Positions 34,376 to 43,684 of a DNA stretch of 64,000 nt are shown here, one piece after another. The position numbers were made by a program, and so were the translations under genes. How positions within the stretch are numbered: position 1 is the stretch's first letter; each line of letters begins with the position of its first letter. Source of the DNA: Kitasatospora arboriphila (GTDB lineage Bacteria; Actinomycetota; Actinomycetes; Mycobacteriales; Mycobacteriaceae); NCBI RefSeq assembly GCF_000717275.1, contig NZ_JNYV01000010.1, positions 62,001 through 126,000 on the forward strand, in the 5' to 3' direction. Below the pieces are notes generated by a model, which was not told the DNA's origin, ran no database searches, and saw only the letters and a program-made list of their open reading frames with translations.

Positions 34376-36568
34376 ATGAACGCTTCTCATCACCACCACC
34401 AGGGCCAGTCGATGCCCACACCGGCATCGACCGGGGCACACCCGCCCGTATCGAGCCCCGGCCATGCCGAGGACGCCGAAGCTCGTGGGATGCACGGTCA
34501 TACCGACCATGAGCACCCTGGCCATAACGCGGGTGACCATCAGGGCCACACTGATGACCACAGCGGCCATCAGGGCCACGCCGGGCATGGTGACCATGTG
34601 GGCCAGTTCCGGCGCCTGTTCTGGATCATGCTGCTGCTGGCCATCCCTGTCGTCGGTTTTTCGAGCATGTTCGCCATGCTGGTGGGCTACGACGTGCCCG
34701 ACTCTGGAGCAGTGTCGTGGATCTCGCCGATTCTGGGTACGGTGATGTTCGCCTGGGGCGGCCGCCCCTTCCTGGTCGGCGCAGCCAGCGAGGTGCGATC
34801 ACGGACTCCAGGCATGATGCTCCTCATCGGACTGGCGATCACGGTGGCGTTCGTGGCGTCGTGGGGCGCAAGCATTGGACTGCTCGACCACCAACTCGAT
34901 TTCTGGTGGGAACTGGCCCTGCTGATCGTGATCATGTTGTTGGGGCACTGGATCGAAATGCGGTCGCTGGCCCAAACCACTTCCGCGCTGGACTCGCTGG
35001 CCGCTCTGTTGCCCGATGAGGCCGAGCGTATCGACGGCGACAACATAGTCACCGTCTCACCTGCACAGCTACAGGTCGGCGACGTGGTCATCGTCCGTCC
35101 AGGGGCAAGTGTGCCCGCAGACGGAAAGATCGTCGAGGGCACTGCCGAGATGGATGAGTCGATGGTGACCGGTGAATCAAAAACGGTGCGCCGCAACGTC
35201 AACGACATGGTCGTTGCTGGCACTGTCGCTACCGACTCGGGTGTGCGCGTGCAGGTTACCGCCACCGGTGACGACACCGCACTGGCCGGTATCCAACGGT
35301 TGGTCTCTGAAGCTCAGAACTCGTCGTCTCGGGCCCAACGGCTCGCCGACACCGCCGCTGCCTGGCTGTTTTGGTTCGCCCTGGGTGCAGCGGTACTGAC
35401 CGCCATTGTTTGGACAGTACTTGGCTATCCGGATGACGCGGTCGTGCGCACCATCACCGTCCTGGTCATCGCTTGCCCTCACGCACTGGGATTGGCGATC
35501 CCGCTGGTGGTGGCCATCGCGACCGAGCGCGCTGCCCGCGGTGGTGTGTTGATCAAAGACCGCCTCGCGCTGGAGAGTATGCGCACCGTGGACACCGTGT
35601 TGTTCGACAAGACCGGCACCCTCACCAAAGGTGAACCCACCGTGACTGCCGTGCACACCACAGCAGGCCACACCGAAGATGAGGTGCTTGCGGCCGCGGC
35701 CGCGGCCGAAGCCGACAGTGAACACCCGCTGGGTAGAGCGATCGTGCACGCAGCCCGCACGCGTGCTCTATCTCTGAGCAGGGCCCGCGAGTTCAGTTCG
35801 TCACCGGCAGTGGGTGTATCGGCACTCGTGGACGGACGCCGCATTCAAGTCGGTGGCCCACGGCTGCTGGAGCAGTACCACCTTGCTGAACTCGACATCG
35901 CCGACACCTGGCGAACCGACGGTGCCATCATCCTTCATGTGTTGGCCGACGGAAACCCGATCGGAGCACTGAAATTAGCCGATGAAATACGCAGCGAATC
36001 GCGTGAAGCCGTCGCCGCGCTCCACAAACTCGGCGTGCAAGTGGTCATGATCACCGGTGACGCGCACGCTGTGGCCCAGTCGGTGGCCGCCGAACTCGGT
36101 ATTGACCGCGTGTTCGCCGGCGTCCGCCCAGAAGACAAGGCCTCCAAAGTCAAAGCGCTCCAAAGCGAGGGACGAAAGACAGCCATGGTCGGTGACGGCG
36201 TCAACGACGCCCCCGCACTCGCCCAAGCCGACGTCGGCATCGCCATCGGCGCCGGCACCGACGTCGCAATCGGCTCAGCCGGCGTCATCTTGGCCAGCGA
36301 CGACCCCAGGTCGGTACTATCGGTCATCGAGCTGTCGCGGGCGAGCTACCGAAAAATGAAGCAGAACCTCTGGTGGGCCGCCGGTTACAACCTGATTTCG
36401 GTTCCCCTTGCTGCCGGGGTACTTGCCAGTATCGGTTTCGTCTTGCCCATGTCCGTCGGCGCAATCTTGATGTCGGCGTCCACGGTGGTCGTGGCGCTCA
36501 ACGCCCAGCTGTTGCGGCGACTGGACCTGCGACCGGAGATCAGCGCGACCACCGCAGGCAGCCGGTAG
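34376..36568 (+). CDS. copB: CopB-type P1B ATPase with His-rich N-terminus (island A)
   Basis: A 730-residue P-type ATPase without an HMA domain; instead the first 75 residues are very rich in His (SHHHHQ, HTDHEHPGH and similar). The membrane metal site reads CPH in IACPHALGLAIP, which marks the P1B-3 (CopB) subgroup associated with Cu(II) and/or Cu(I) export. DKTGTLTKGE, SEHPLGRA and GDGVNDAPALAQ are intact. ATG at 34376 is preferred to 34367 because MNA is the shared start of both copies and it fits a leaderless message. The CsoR gene follows closely. Confidence 0.93.
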   Translation: MNASHHHHQGQSMPTPASTGAHPPVSSPGHAEDAEARGMHGHTDHEHPGHNAGDHQGHTDDHSGHQGHAGHGDHVGQFRRLFWIMLLLAIPVVGFSSMFAMLVGYDVPDSGAVSWISPILGTVMFAWGGRPFLVGAASEVRSRTPGMMLLIGLAITVAFVASWGASIGLLDHQLDFWWELALLIVIMLLGHWIEMRSLAQTTSALDSLAALLPDEAERIDGDNIVTVSPAQLQVGDVVIVRPGASVPADGKIVEGTAEMDESMVTGESKTVRRNVNDMVVAGTVATDSGVRVQVTATGDDTALAGIQRLVSEAQNSSSRAQRLADTAAAWLFWFALGAAVLTAIVWTVLGYPDDAVVRTITVLVIACPHALGLAIPLVVAIATERAARGGVLIKDRLALESMRTVDTVLFDKTGTLTKGEPTVTAVHTTAGHTEDEVLAAAAAAEADSEHPLGRAIVHAARTRALSLSRAREFSSSPAVGVSALVDGRRIQVGGPRLLEQYHLAELDIADTWRTDGAIILHVLADGNPIGALKLADEIRSESREAVAALHKLGVQVVMITGDAHAVAQSVAAELGIDRVFAGVRPEDKASKVKALQSEGRKTAMVGDGVNDAPALAQADVGIAIGAGTDVAIGSAGVILASDDPRSVLSVIELSRASYRKMKQNLWWAAGYNLISVPLAAGVLASIGFVLPMSVGAILMSASTVVVALNAQLLRRLDLRPEISATTAGSR

Positions 36569-36606
36569 CCACCTACAATGCACACGCCCGACAACGAAGG
36601 ACTCAC

Positions 36607-36930
36607 ATGGCTGCCAAAACCCCCACCCACGACGGGGATCACCCTGCCCCCCACGGATACATTGACGACAAGAAGAAGTACCTCGCTCGCCTCAAACGCA
36701 TCGAGGGCCAAGCCCGAGGGCTGCACCGCATGGTCGATGAAGAGCAATACTGCATCGACATCCTCACCCAGATCTCCGCGCTGACCAAAGCGCTCGAAGG
36801 CGTCGCCATCGGCCTGCTCGACGACCACCTCAAACACTGCGTCGTCGACGCCGCTAAGACAGGTGGTGCGCAGGCCGACCTCAAACTCAAAGAAGCCTCC
36901 GATGCAATCGCCCGGCTAGTGCGCTCCTAA
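36607..36930 (+). CDS. csoR: CsoR copper-sensing repressor (island A)
   Basis: A 107-residue DUF156 regulator with the full Cu(I) site: Cys in EEQYCIDI and H-x3-C in DDHLKHC, plus the KRIEGQARGLHRMV signature of helix 1. An N-terminal His-containing tail (HDGDHPAPHGY) precedes it. It should release the TACCCC/GGGGTA operators on Cu(I) binding. ATG follows GAAGGAC. Nearly the same protein is encoded at 58607-58930. Confidence 0.93.
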   Translation: MAAKTPTHDGDHPAPHGYIDDKKKYLARLKRIEGQARGLHRMVDEEQYCIDILTQISALTKALEGVAIGLLDDHLKHCVVDAAKTGGAQADLKLKEASDAIARLVRS

Positions 36931-37011
36931 ACAAGTCTCGCTTTCCTCACCCTTGGAAAGCAGCCTCGGCAATTCGCGTTCGCTCCACGACCAAAGGCCT
37001 GCCCACCCGTC

Positions 37012-37266
37012 ATGGCTCACACCACACGCCTGCCCCACTGGTTTTCCGTACTCGTCGTCGCCTCCGGGGCAACAATCGCGTTTACCTTGGGTCTGGTTCT
37101 CTCCGCCCCGTACGCCACCGACGTCGTCCACACCCGCCAGCCACACCCACCCAACATCACCGACCCCGGCTGGCCACACCTACACAACTGGGCCTGGGCA
37201 GCGACTGTAGGTGCCGTCATACTCACCATCTTGCTGCTCGGTATCCGTCGCATAGGCCGCGACTAG
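37012..37266 (+). CDS. Small two-helix membrane protein, unknown
   Basis: An 84-residue protein with helices near 12-32 and 60-78 and a loop rich in His and Pro (VVHTRQPHPP, WPHLHNW). No family recognised. It follows csoR by 81 bp in island A and has no counterpart in island B. The His-rich outer loop may bind metal; this is a guess from composition. Confidence 0.6.
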   Translation: MAHTTRLPHWFSVLVVASGATIAFTLGLVLSAPYATDVVHTRQPHPPNITDPGWPHLHNWAWAATVGAVILTILLLGIRRIGRD

Positions 37267-37714
37267 CGCTGGTCACCAGACGTGCAATAAGTGGTGAAAC
37301 GTTCTCCCTGTCCTACACTTATGCAACTGGTGAATTGTCACCGAACCCTTGCGGGACACGGCAAAAGTACCAGGCACACTCTCCAGGCATAGTCTGCGCA
37401 AACTCGCCGATCATTTCCTCAAGGGCATCTAGCGAGGAAGGAAAGTGGGACTGCAACTCTCGGATCAACGCGGTGATCTGTTGCGTCGTCTGCACTCAAA
37501 ACGCCCCTCGTCCCACTCGACGGCCCCTGTCTAAGTCACCTAACCAGCACTTAGTCATTGCGCAGCCTCAACAGCAAACAGTGCTCACGCGAAATCAGCG
37601 GGGTTTCCGGGCCAATCCGGTTACGCAACATCCCGGCGGCAACCTCGACAGCGACTGCCTGCGGAACCTGACCTCGACCGACCAGGCCCGCAACTCTTTA
37701 AATACCGACACGCA
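37267..37714. other. Intergenic stretch without recognised genes
   Basis: About 450 bp; the long frame crossing it lacks a ribosome binding site and family match and runs antisense through the HhH gene. No operator found. Confidence 0.4.
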
Positions 37715-37749
37715 GAAAGCCGCGACCCTGGTGGAGGGTCGCGGCTTTC
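37715..37749 (-). terminator. Terminator of the HhH-type gene
   Basis: A perfect 15-bp stem, GAAAGCCGCGACCCT and AGGGTCGCGGCTTTC, with a 5-nt loop, lying 15 bp after the end of the minus-strand gene at 37764. Confidence 0.8.
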
Positions 37750-37763
37750 GCTGTCGGGGTTGG

Positions 37764-37970
37764 CTAGTCGGCGAGTTTGGCGACTGCCTGGGCCCAGAGG
37801 AAGTACTTGTTGGTGCCCAGATCGCGCACGGTCTTGATGTTGAACGCCTCTTTGAGGTGCTGGGCATCGCCCGGGCTCACACCCTGCAGTGCCTCAACGG
37901 GGGCGTCAGCGAGCTCACTGATCGGCTTTTCCTCGTACGCATTGTCGAACTTGTCGGCAATTCCACCCAT
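37764..37970 (-). CDS. Small helix-hairpin-helix-like protein
   Basis: A 68-residue protein: MGGIADKFDNAYEEKP, then ISELADAPVEALQGVSPGDA and a segment on to VRDLGTNKYFLWAQAV. The ALQGVSPGDAQHLKEAF part resembles a helix-hairpin-helix DNA-binding turn. Similar short proteins occur in actinobacteria without known function. ATG at 37970 follows AGGAG. It has its own terminator, so it is a single-gene unit unrelated to the copper genes around it. Confidence 0.65.
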   Translation of the reverse strand: MGGIADKFDNAYEEKPISELADAPVEALQGVSPGDAQHLKEAFNIKTVRDLGTNKYFLWAQAVAKLAD

Positions 37971-38229
37971 GAAAATGAACTCCTGTGCTCGGCTCGGTGT
38001 ACCCGGTTCGGCACACCGTCACCATCGTAGGAGCGTTCGACGACCGGATCCTGTCATCAACCACTGATTTGCACCCCTATGGCGTCGTGCCCAGCACTGA
38101 TTCGAAGGCAAGGCACCCGGCGTGTTTGCGAGTGTCGCGCCAGCACCTGTCATTGCGCACTTCCCCGCCGGCGGCGACATCGTGACCGCAGTACGTGTGA
38201 CGTGAATGCCGCGTGGGCATCCTGAACGG

Positions 38230-39190
38230 GTGCCGCCTGTTCCGGATCCGATGCTCGCCACCCTGGGCGAAGCCCCATCTGGCGAGGGATGGGCGTTCGA
38301 GTTCAAGTGGGGATGGGGCTCGCGCGCTGGTCGAAACCGGTTCTGCGAGAACGTATGTGTGGAGTAGGTAGGCACCGCAACAACTTTTCTTCCCACTTCC
38401 CCGAGATCGTTGCTGGTGTGCCCGCCGGCGTTGGGCGGCCGGCAGGCGATTCTCGATGGCGAGATCGTCGTACTCAATGCGGCCGGGCGGCCCTCGTTCA
38501 GCCGACTACAGCGACGGCTGCGGATTCCCAAACCCAGCCGATAGGCCCTGCGGATGGTCCCGGCGACGTTCTACGCCTTCGACATCCTCGCCCTAGACGG
38601 CCAGGACAACACTGCCCTGCCCTATCTCGAGCGCCGCGCCCTTCTCGACGGGCTGGCGTTGGCGGACACGTCGGTGCAAGCCCCACCGTACTGGATTGAT
38701 GTTGACGATCAGGTGATGCTCGACATCGCCCGCGAGCACGGCCTAGAAGGCATTGTCGCCAAACGCCTTACCTCGACCTACCACACTGGTAGGCGCTCTT
38801 CGTCTTGGATCAAATCGCCGTTGCGGAGGACAACATCGGTGGTGGTGTGCGGTTGGGATCCCGGTCCACGCGGTGGGCTCCGGGCGCTGGTTCTCGGCGC
38901 CCGCAACCCTGCCGGCGACCTGTGCCACATCGGGCATGTGGGTACCGGGTTCAGCGCCAAAGACCGGCGCATTCTGCGCGTGCAGCTCGAGGCGATCGAG
39001 CAACCGACCCCACCATTCACCCAGCCGCTCACGGCCGATGCCGGCTCGTCGATGCGGTGGGTCAGGGCCGTCTACGTCGGCGATATCGAGTACCGCGAGT
39101 TCACCGGCCACCTGCGCGCCATCCCAGCTGGAAAGGACTGCGGGACATACCCGCATCCTCAGTCGGGTGGCCCGGCGATCATTAAGGGAG
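38230..39190 (+). pseudogene. Degraded ATP-dependent DNA ligase gene
   Basis: From a GTG at 38230 the translation gives VPPVPDPMLATLGEAPSGE and EGWAFEFKW, the start of actinobacterial ATP-dependent ligases, but the K-x-D-G adenylation motif is lost (FKWGWG). Frames then change repeatedly: FSSHFPEIVAGVPA, then AILDGEIVVLNAAGRPS, a long intact part from 38554 (FYAFDILALDGQD, GLEGIVAKRL, SWIKSPLRRT), then HLRHPSWKGLR. At least four breaks are visible. It is non-functional. Confidence 0.8.
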
Positions 39191-39583
39191 GTTGTGGCCC
39201 TGTCTGCGGGCCCGATCCTGGATCCCCTGCGTCTGCTCTTCCGCTGCCGACCGTTGGGGCTGGCGGTCGGCGCCCGGCGGGAGCGGGCGGAACAAGTGGC
39301 CGGCGCAGGCCGATGCTTCCGACTTGGATTGAAGTACGTCGTGGTGTTCGAACCGGCGGGTTCGTAGCCTGGCGCAGGAGAGCGCAGGGGGTGGCTCGGA
39401 TGCTTCGTGCCGCCCTGCCGGCGTGTCATTGAGGGGCTGGCTTGGCCTGGGTGTGCCTTCCTCTGCGTTCTCCGTCTTTGGTCTGGCTCAACAGAGGCAT
39501 GAACGCATCACGCCACGGGTGCGCTAAAAGTCGGAGTGCCGACCGGGGATTCCCATCTCAATACCGCTCACCGAAAGGAACCC
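39191..39583. other. Intergenic stretch before IS110 gene
   Basis: No supported gene. The left end of the IS110-family element must lie here, but this family lacks clear terminal repeats, so the boundary could not be placed. Confidence 0.4.
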
Positions 39584-40641
39584 ATGATCGTCATCGGTAT
39601 CGATCCGCACAAGTCCTCCCACACCGCCACCGCCGTCGACCCCGCCACCAACGTCGACCTCGGGTCGTTGCGCATCCAGTCCACTCTCTCGGACTACCAA
39701 AACCTGATTGAGTGGGCGGGTCGGTGGCCTGAGCGTCGGTGGGCGGTGGAGAACGGCAAAGGCCTCGGCCATCATTTGTCGTTGTGGTTGCTTGAACAGG
39801 GTGAGTCGGTCGTCGATGTCCCGTCCACCGCGACCGCCCGTGTCCGACAGCTCTCCAGGGGCGGTCGCCGCAAGAACGATCGCATTGACGCCGCGGCCGC
39901 GGCCTGTGTCGCGGTCCTGCAGGGTGAGGGCCGGCCGATCTATGCCGAGGACTACACCAGCGTGTTACGGGTCTCGATGAACGCCGCCGCAACCTGCTGC
40001 ACACCAAGAATCGGCTGATCAATCAACTTCACGCGATCCTGCGTCAGCTTTTACCTGGCGGCGCCGCAAAGAATCTCGACTCGGAGAAGGCGTTCCATCT
40101 TCTCCGGACGTTTGAGGCCCGCACCGCTGCTGACGGTGTGCGACGTGCGATCGGCCTCGAGCTGGTCGGGGATGCCCGGCGGTGCACGGTCCAGATCTCC
40201 GACATCACCGAACGTACCGAGCATGCGCTAGCCGACTGCGGATCAACCCTGACCACCATCTTCGGCTGCGGTCCCGTCACCGCTGGCCGCATCATCGCCC
40301 GCACTGGCAACCCATTCCGGTTTCAGTCCGAATCGGCGTTCGCCACCTACACCGGTACCGCCCCCGTTCAGGTCGCCTCCGCCGACACCAGCCGCCACCG
40401 CCTCTCCCGTGACGGCGACCGCACACTGAACTCAGCGATCCACATCATCGCCGTGTGCCAGAGCATCAACGCCAACAGTCCCGGCTACACCTACCTGCAC
40501 TCCAAAATGGACGCCGGGATGACCCGCCGGTCAGCCATGCGCTGCCTCAAACGCCAAGTCGCAAAGAAACTCTGGCGCACCATGTGCGACGACCACCGAC
40601 GATGGCAAGCACTCCAGCAACTCGAAAGCCCAGCGATGTAA
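39584..40641 (+). mobile_element. IS110-family transposase gene, frameshifted
   Basis: The N-terminal DEDD domain reads GIDPHKSSHTATAVD, VENGKGLG and RKNDRIDAAAAA. Near 39975 the frame shifts by one base: the first frame ends at 40018, and the continuation DERRRNLLHTKNRLINQL runs through GCGPVTAGRII and GTAPVQVASAD (the Transposase_20 domain with its conserved Ser) to 40641. Joined, the two parts give a full-length transposase of about 350 residues. A single deletion most simply explains it, so the element is probably inactive unless frameshifting occurs. ATG at 39584 follows GAAAGGAA. Confidence 0.85.
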
Positions 40642-40713
40642 ACCTCGACAGATCCCCGGTCGTCGCGGCGCAACACCCGCCTGCGACGGCTATTCCGGTG
40701 TGGCGGCGAAGGG

Positions 40714-40768
40714 GCGGGGACCTGCTTCCCGCGTACCCCGAATCGATGTGAGTGCGCCAGGTCCCCGC
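40714..40768. repeat. Inverted repeat downstream of IS110 gene
   Basis: GCGGGGACCTG at 40714-40724 and CAGGTCCCCGC at 40758-40768, 33 nt apart. It could be a terminator or part of the element's right end. Confidence 0.45.
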
Positions 40769-40861
40769 TCGCCTAGAGCGTACTAGGCGTTCGAACATGG
40801 GTTCGCTAGCTGGGGTGTGCGCATGAATAAGAACCCGTGGCGACCTATTTTGGGCATGAAA

Positions 40862-40899
40862 AAGCCCCGTGCGTCGAATTGGGTTCGACCACGGGGCTT
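40862..40899. terminator. Bidirectional-type terminator hairpin
   Basis: AAGCCCCGTG pairs with CACGGGGCTT, with an inner GTCGAA/TTCGAC stem and one bulged base. An A-run precedes it, giving a T-run for leftward transcription from the small gene at 40992-41171. Confidence 0.7.
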
Positions 40900-40991
40900 G
40901 CAAGAACGCCCAGGGGGTTGGAGGGCGCGCAACCAGTGGGTGCGCGGCGCCTTACGGCGACATCAGCGTCTCCATGGCAGGGATATAGGTG

Positions 40992-41171
40992 TTACTTCCG
41001 GCGCCAGGCCCGCACCGGCACAGCGAGGGCTTTGAGCAAGCGCTCGACGCGTCGCACCGGTGCTTCGCGGCCACCGAGGACCACGAGGTAGAGCAGCGGA
41101 AGAACACCCACCCCGAGCAGAGTGAGAGCGATCAGTCCCAGGACGCAGAACGCAGAGACGTCTCCGAACAT
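40992..41171 (-). CDS. Small single-helix membrane protein, unknown
   Basis: A 59-residue protein: MFGDVSAFCVLGLIALTLLG continues as one helix, then a basic amphipathic tail (VRRVERLLKALAVPVRAWRRK overall charge strongly positive). ATG at 41171 follows AAGGGG; the longer frame from 41225 lacks a site. No family recognised. It is followed by the terminator at 40862-40899. Confidence 0.5.
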   Translation of the reverse strand: MFGDVSAFCVLGLIALTLLGVGVLPLLYLVVLGGREAPVRRVERLLKALAVPVRAWRRK

Positions 41172-41293
41172 TTGGTTACCCCTTAGGTGAGGTGCGCCGC
41201 GCACGCCGACGAGACCAGCCACCACGAGGGCGTGCCGGTCGGCGATGCGTGACAGGGTGATGGCCCGATGCTGGCCAGACGGTCAGCGGGCAC

Positions 41294-41317
41294 AAAAAAA
41301 CCGGCCAGTGGCCGGTT
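41294..41317 (-). terminator. Orphan intrinsic terminator
   Basis: AACCGGCC and GGCCGGTT with a 3-nt loop, next to a seven-base A-run, so on the minus strand it is a hairpin plus T-run. No minus-strand gene ends here, so the gene it served has been lost or it blocks antisense transcription from the ars side. Confidence 0.65.
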
Positions 41318-41478
41318 GTGCGCATAGTTCTAGCGCGTCATCAGTGTTGCACAGTTTCTGTGGATAACTTGTCGCTGCGGCTGGGCGAGTCTGCACCTGC
41401 GGCTTCCTCCGAGGGCGATGCCCGCCCGTGCCCGGGCAGCTCGCTGCAGCGTTCACCTGTTGTTGGTTTGCAGCGTAT

Positions 41479-41511
41479 ATCGACACCTGTCAATATTGAA
41501 GTATGTCGATA
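41479..41511. promoter_or_regulatory. Likely ArsR operator of the ars operon
   Basis: Arms TATCGACA (41479-41486) and TGTCGATA (41504-41511) flank an inner CAATATTG palindrome (41491-41498), overlapping the arsR start codon at 41503. The placement fits autorepression by ArsR. Confidence 0.55.
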
Positions 41512-41889
41512 CAAGAGGGATCTGAGGGCGGTGCGTGCTGTTCTCCGCTGGTGCGTGAGCCGTTGACCGAGGATTGGGCCGCTGATCTGGCGCGGATGTT
41601 CAAATCGTTGGCCGATCCGGTCCGGTTGCGGATGCTGAGCCTGATCGCCAGTCACGCGGGCGGTGAGGCGTGCGTCTGCGATCTCTCCGACTCGTTCGAC
41701 CTGTCCCAGCCCACGATCTCCCATCACCTCAAGGTGCTGCGCTCGGCCGGTCTGCTCGACTGCGAACGCCGAGGCACGTGGGTTTATTACTGGGTGATCC
41801 CCTCGGCGCTGCAGCAACTGTCGGCGGTGCTCCTGGTGGAGAGCACCATGACGGTGCCGGCCGAGACCCAGGCGGAGGTCGACGCATGA
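41503..41889 (+). CDS. arsR: ArsR-family arsenic repressor (operon copy)
   Basis: A 128-residue winged-helix repressor with candidate As(III) ligands: the CxC in EACVCDLSD on the recognition-side helix and an N-terminal CC (GGACCSP). The DNA-binding helix is LSQPTISHHLKVLRSAG. It releases the operon on arsenite. Its stop overlaps the acr3 start (ATGA). Confidence 0.92.
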   Translation: MSIQEGSEGGACCSPLVREPLTEDWAADLARMFKSLADPVRLRMLSLIASHAGGEACVCDLSDSFDLSQPTISHHLKVLRSAGLLDCERRGTWVYYWVIPSALQQLSAVLLVESTMTVPAETQAEVDA

Positions 41890-42983
41890 GCCAGAGCACC
41901 GCCGAGCACCCGGCCGTGGTCGGCAAACTGTCGACCCTGGATCGGTTCCTGCCGGTATGGATCGGAGTGGCGATGGTCGCCGGCCTACTGTTGGGCCGAA
42001 TGATTCCGGGCCTGGACGATGTGGTGAGCGCGGTCGAGATCGATGGCATCTCCCTGCCCATCGCGATCGGACTGCTGATCATGATGTACCCGGTCTTGGC
42101 GAAAGTGCGGTACGACCGCCTCGACACCGTCACCGGTGACCGCAAGCTGCTGATCGGCTCGCTGGTGTTGAACTGGGTGCTGGGACCGGCACTGATGTTC
42201 GCATTGGCCTGGCTCATGTTGCCCGACCTACCCGAGTACCGGACCGGCCTGATCATCGTCGGCCTGGCCCGCTGCATCGCGATGGTCATCATCTGGAACG
42301 ACCTGGCCTGCGGTGACCGCGAAGCCGCGGCAGTGCTGGTCGCGATCAACTCGGTATTCCAGGTGATCATGTTCGCGATCTTGGGCTGGTTCTACCTGTC
42401 GGTGCTACCCGGCTGGCTCGGCCTGGAACAAACCACCATCGACGCCTCCCCCTGGCAGATCGCCAAATCAGTATTGATCTTCCTCGGTATCCCGTTGCTC
42501 GCCGGGTTCTTGACCCGCCGCTACGGCGAAAAAGCCAAGGGCCGCACCTGGTATGAGGACAAGTTCTTGCCGAAGATCGGCCCGTGGGCGCTGTACGGGT
42601 TGCTGTTCACCATCGTCATCCTCTTCGCCTTGCAAGGCGACCAGATCACCTCCAAGCCGTGGGACGTGGTGCGGATCGCGCTCCCGCTGCTGGCCTACTT
42701 CGCCATCATGTGGGGCGGCGGCTACGCCCTGGGCGCGGCATTGGGGTTGGGCTACGAACGCACCACCACCCTCGCGTTCACCGCCGCAGGCAACAACTTT
42801 GAACTCGCGATCGCTGTGGCTATCGCCACCTACGGCGTCACCTCCGGACAAGCATTAGCCGGGGTGGTCGGCCCGTTGATCGAGGTCCCGGTGCTCGTTG
42901 GCCTGGTGTACGTCTCACTCGCCCTGCGTAAACGCTTCACCCCCGCCCCCACCGCCGTCTCGTCTGTGACCAAGGAGTCCTGA
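41886..42983 (+). CDS. acr3: Acr3 arsenite efflux permease
   Basis: A 365-residue permease with ten helices of the Acr3/BASS fold. The catalytic Cys lies in LVGLARCIAMVIIWNDLACGD, and the FTAAGNNFELAIAVAI signature is present. It expels As(III), driven by proton motive force or helped by ArsA. ATG at 41886 was chosen for its overlap with arsR; a much longer frame upstream only reads arsR out of frame. Its TGA overlaps the next ATG. Confidence 0.95.
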   Translation: MSQSTAEHPAVVGKLSTLDRFLPVWIGVAMVAGLLLGRMIPGLDDVVSAVEIDGISLPIAIGLLIMMYPVLAKVRYDRLDTVTGDRKLLIGSLVLNWVLGPALMFALAWLMLPDLPEYRTGLIIVGLARCIAMVIIWNDLACGDREAAAVLVAINSVFQVIMFAILGWFYLSVLPGWLGLEQTTIDASPWQIAKSVLIFLGIPLLAGFLTRRYGEKAKGRTWYEDKFLPKIGPWALYGLLFTIVILFALQGDQITSKPWDVVRIALPLLAYFAIMWGGGYALGAALGLGYERTTTLAFTAAGNNFELAIAVAIATYGVTSGQALAGVVGPLIEVPVLVGLVYVSLALRKRFTPAPTAVSSVTKES

Positions 42984-43636
42984 TGTCTGAACACCGCGCT
43001 CAACCCGAACTGTTGATGCCCCAAGCGCTGCTGTCGCGCACTGCTGCGGTTCTGTCTGAGAAGTACGAGGGTGTGTTCTCCCCGCAAACGGTGGAGCGCT
43101 ACGTGTTCGAGTCCTACACTGCGCTGCGGCGCACTTCCACGATCCACAACCACCTGCCGACCTTGGCCGGCCGGTTTGCCGCCGACCGGCTCACCGCGCT
43201 GGCCCAATCCCAGGGTGAGGCGCCCAAAGATGTGCCTGAGGTGTTGTTCATCTGCGTGCACAACGCCGGCCGATCACAAATGGCCGCAGCACTTCTCAAC
43301 CATTACGGCCAGGGCCGGGTGCATGTGCGCTCAGCCGGGTCGGCACCGGTCAATGCCATCAACCCGATGGTCATCGAAGCGATGGCCGAGAGCGGTTTGG
43401 ATTTGGGAGCTGAGTACCCCAAACCGCTGACCGACGATGTTGTGGCCGCCGCCGATGTGGTCGTGTCGATGGGCTGCGGCGATGCCTGCGCGATCTACCC
43501 AGGCAAACGCTACCTCGACTGGACCCTGGACGACCCGCAAGGCCAATCCCTCGATGTGGTGCGCGCTATTCGTGACGACCTCGACACCCGAGTCCAGGAG
43601 TTGTTGCGCGAGTTGACCACTCCCGTGCCCGCCTAA
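42983..43636 (+). CDS. arsC: Arsenate reductase with N-terminal helical extension
   Basis: A 217-residue protein: an N-terminal three-helix region (about 1-80, VERYVFESYTALRRT) common in actinobacterial ArsC proteins, then a low-molecular-weight phosphatase fold with CVHNAGRSQMAA (P-loop, first Cys) and MGCGDACAIYPG (second cysteines). In this phylum such enzymes usually make arseno-mycothiol or use thioredoxin to turn arsenate into arsenite for Acr3. TGATG overlap with acr3. Confidence 0.9.
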   Translation: MSEHRAQPELLMPQALLSRTAAVLSEKYEGVFSPQTVERYVFESYTALRRTSTIHNHLPTLAGRFAADRLTALAQSQGEAPKDVPEVLFICVHNAGRSQMAAALLNHYGQGRVHVRSAGSAPVNAINPMVIEAMAESGLDLGAEYPKPLTDDVVAAADVVVSMGCGDACAIYPGKRYLDWTLDDPQGQSLDVVRAIRDDLDTRVQELLRELTTPVPA

Positions 43637-43684
43637 CCTCCCCCACTACCGTCTTCTCGCTTTGATGAAAGGATCTCGACTCCC

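Noticed and set aside
37335..38030. A 231-codon plus-strand frame
   Set aside because: It runs antisense through the HhH-type gene and its terminator and has low-complexity, non-family sequence.
39584..40641. Programmed frameshifting in the IS110 transposase
   Set aside because: IS110-family enzymes are normally a single frame, and no slippery sequence or downstream hairpin was seen at about 39975; a one-base deletion is simpler.
41670..42983. A 437-residue version of Acr3
   Set aside because: The extra 72 residues only read arsR in the wrong frame; the ATGA-overlap start at 41886 gives the normal family length.
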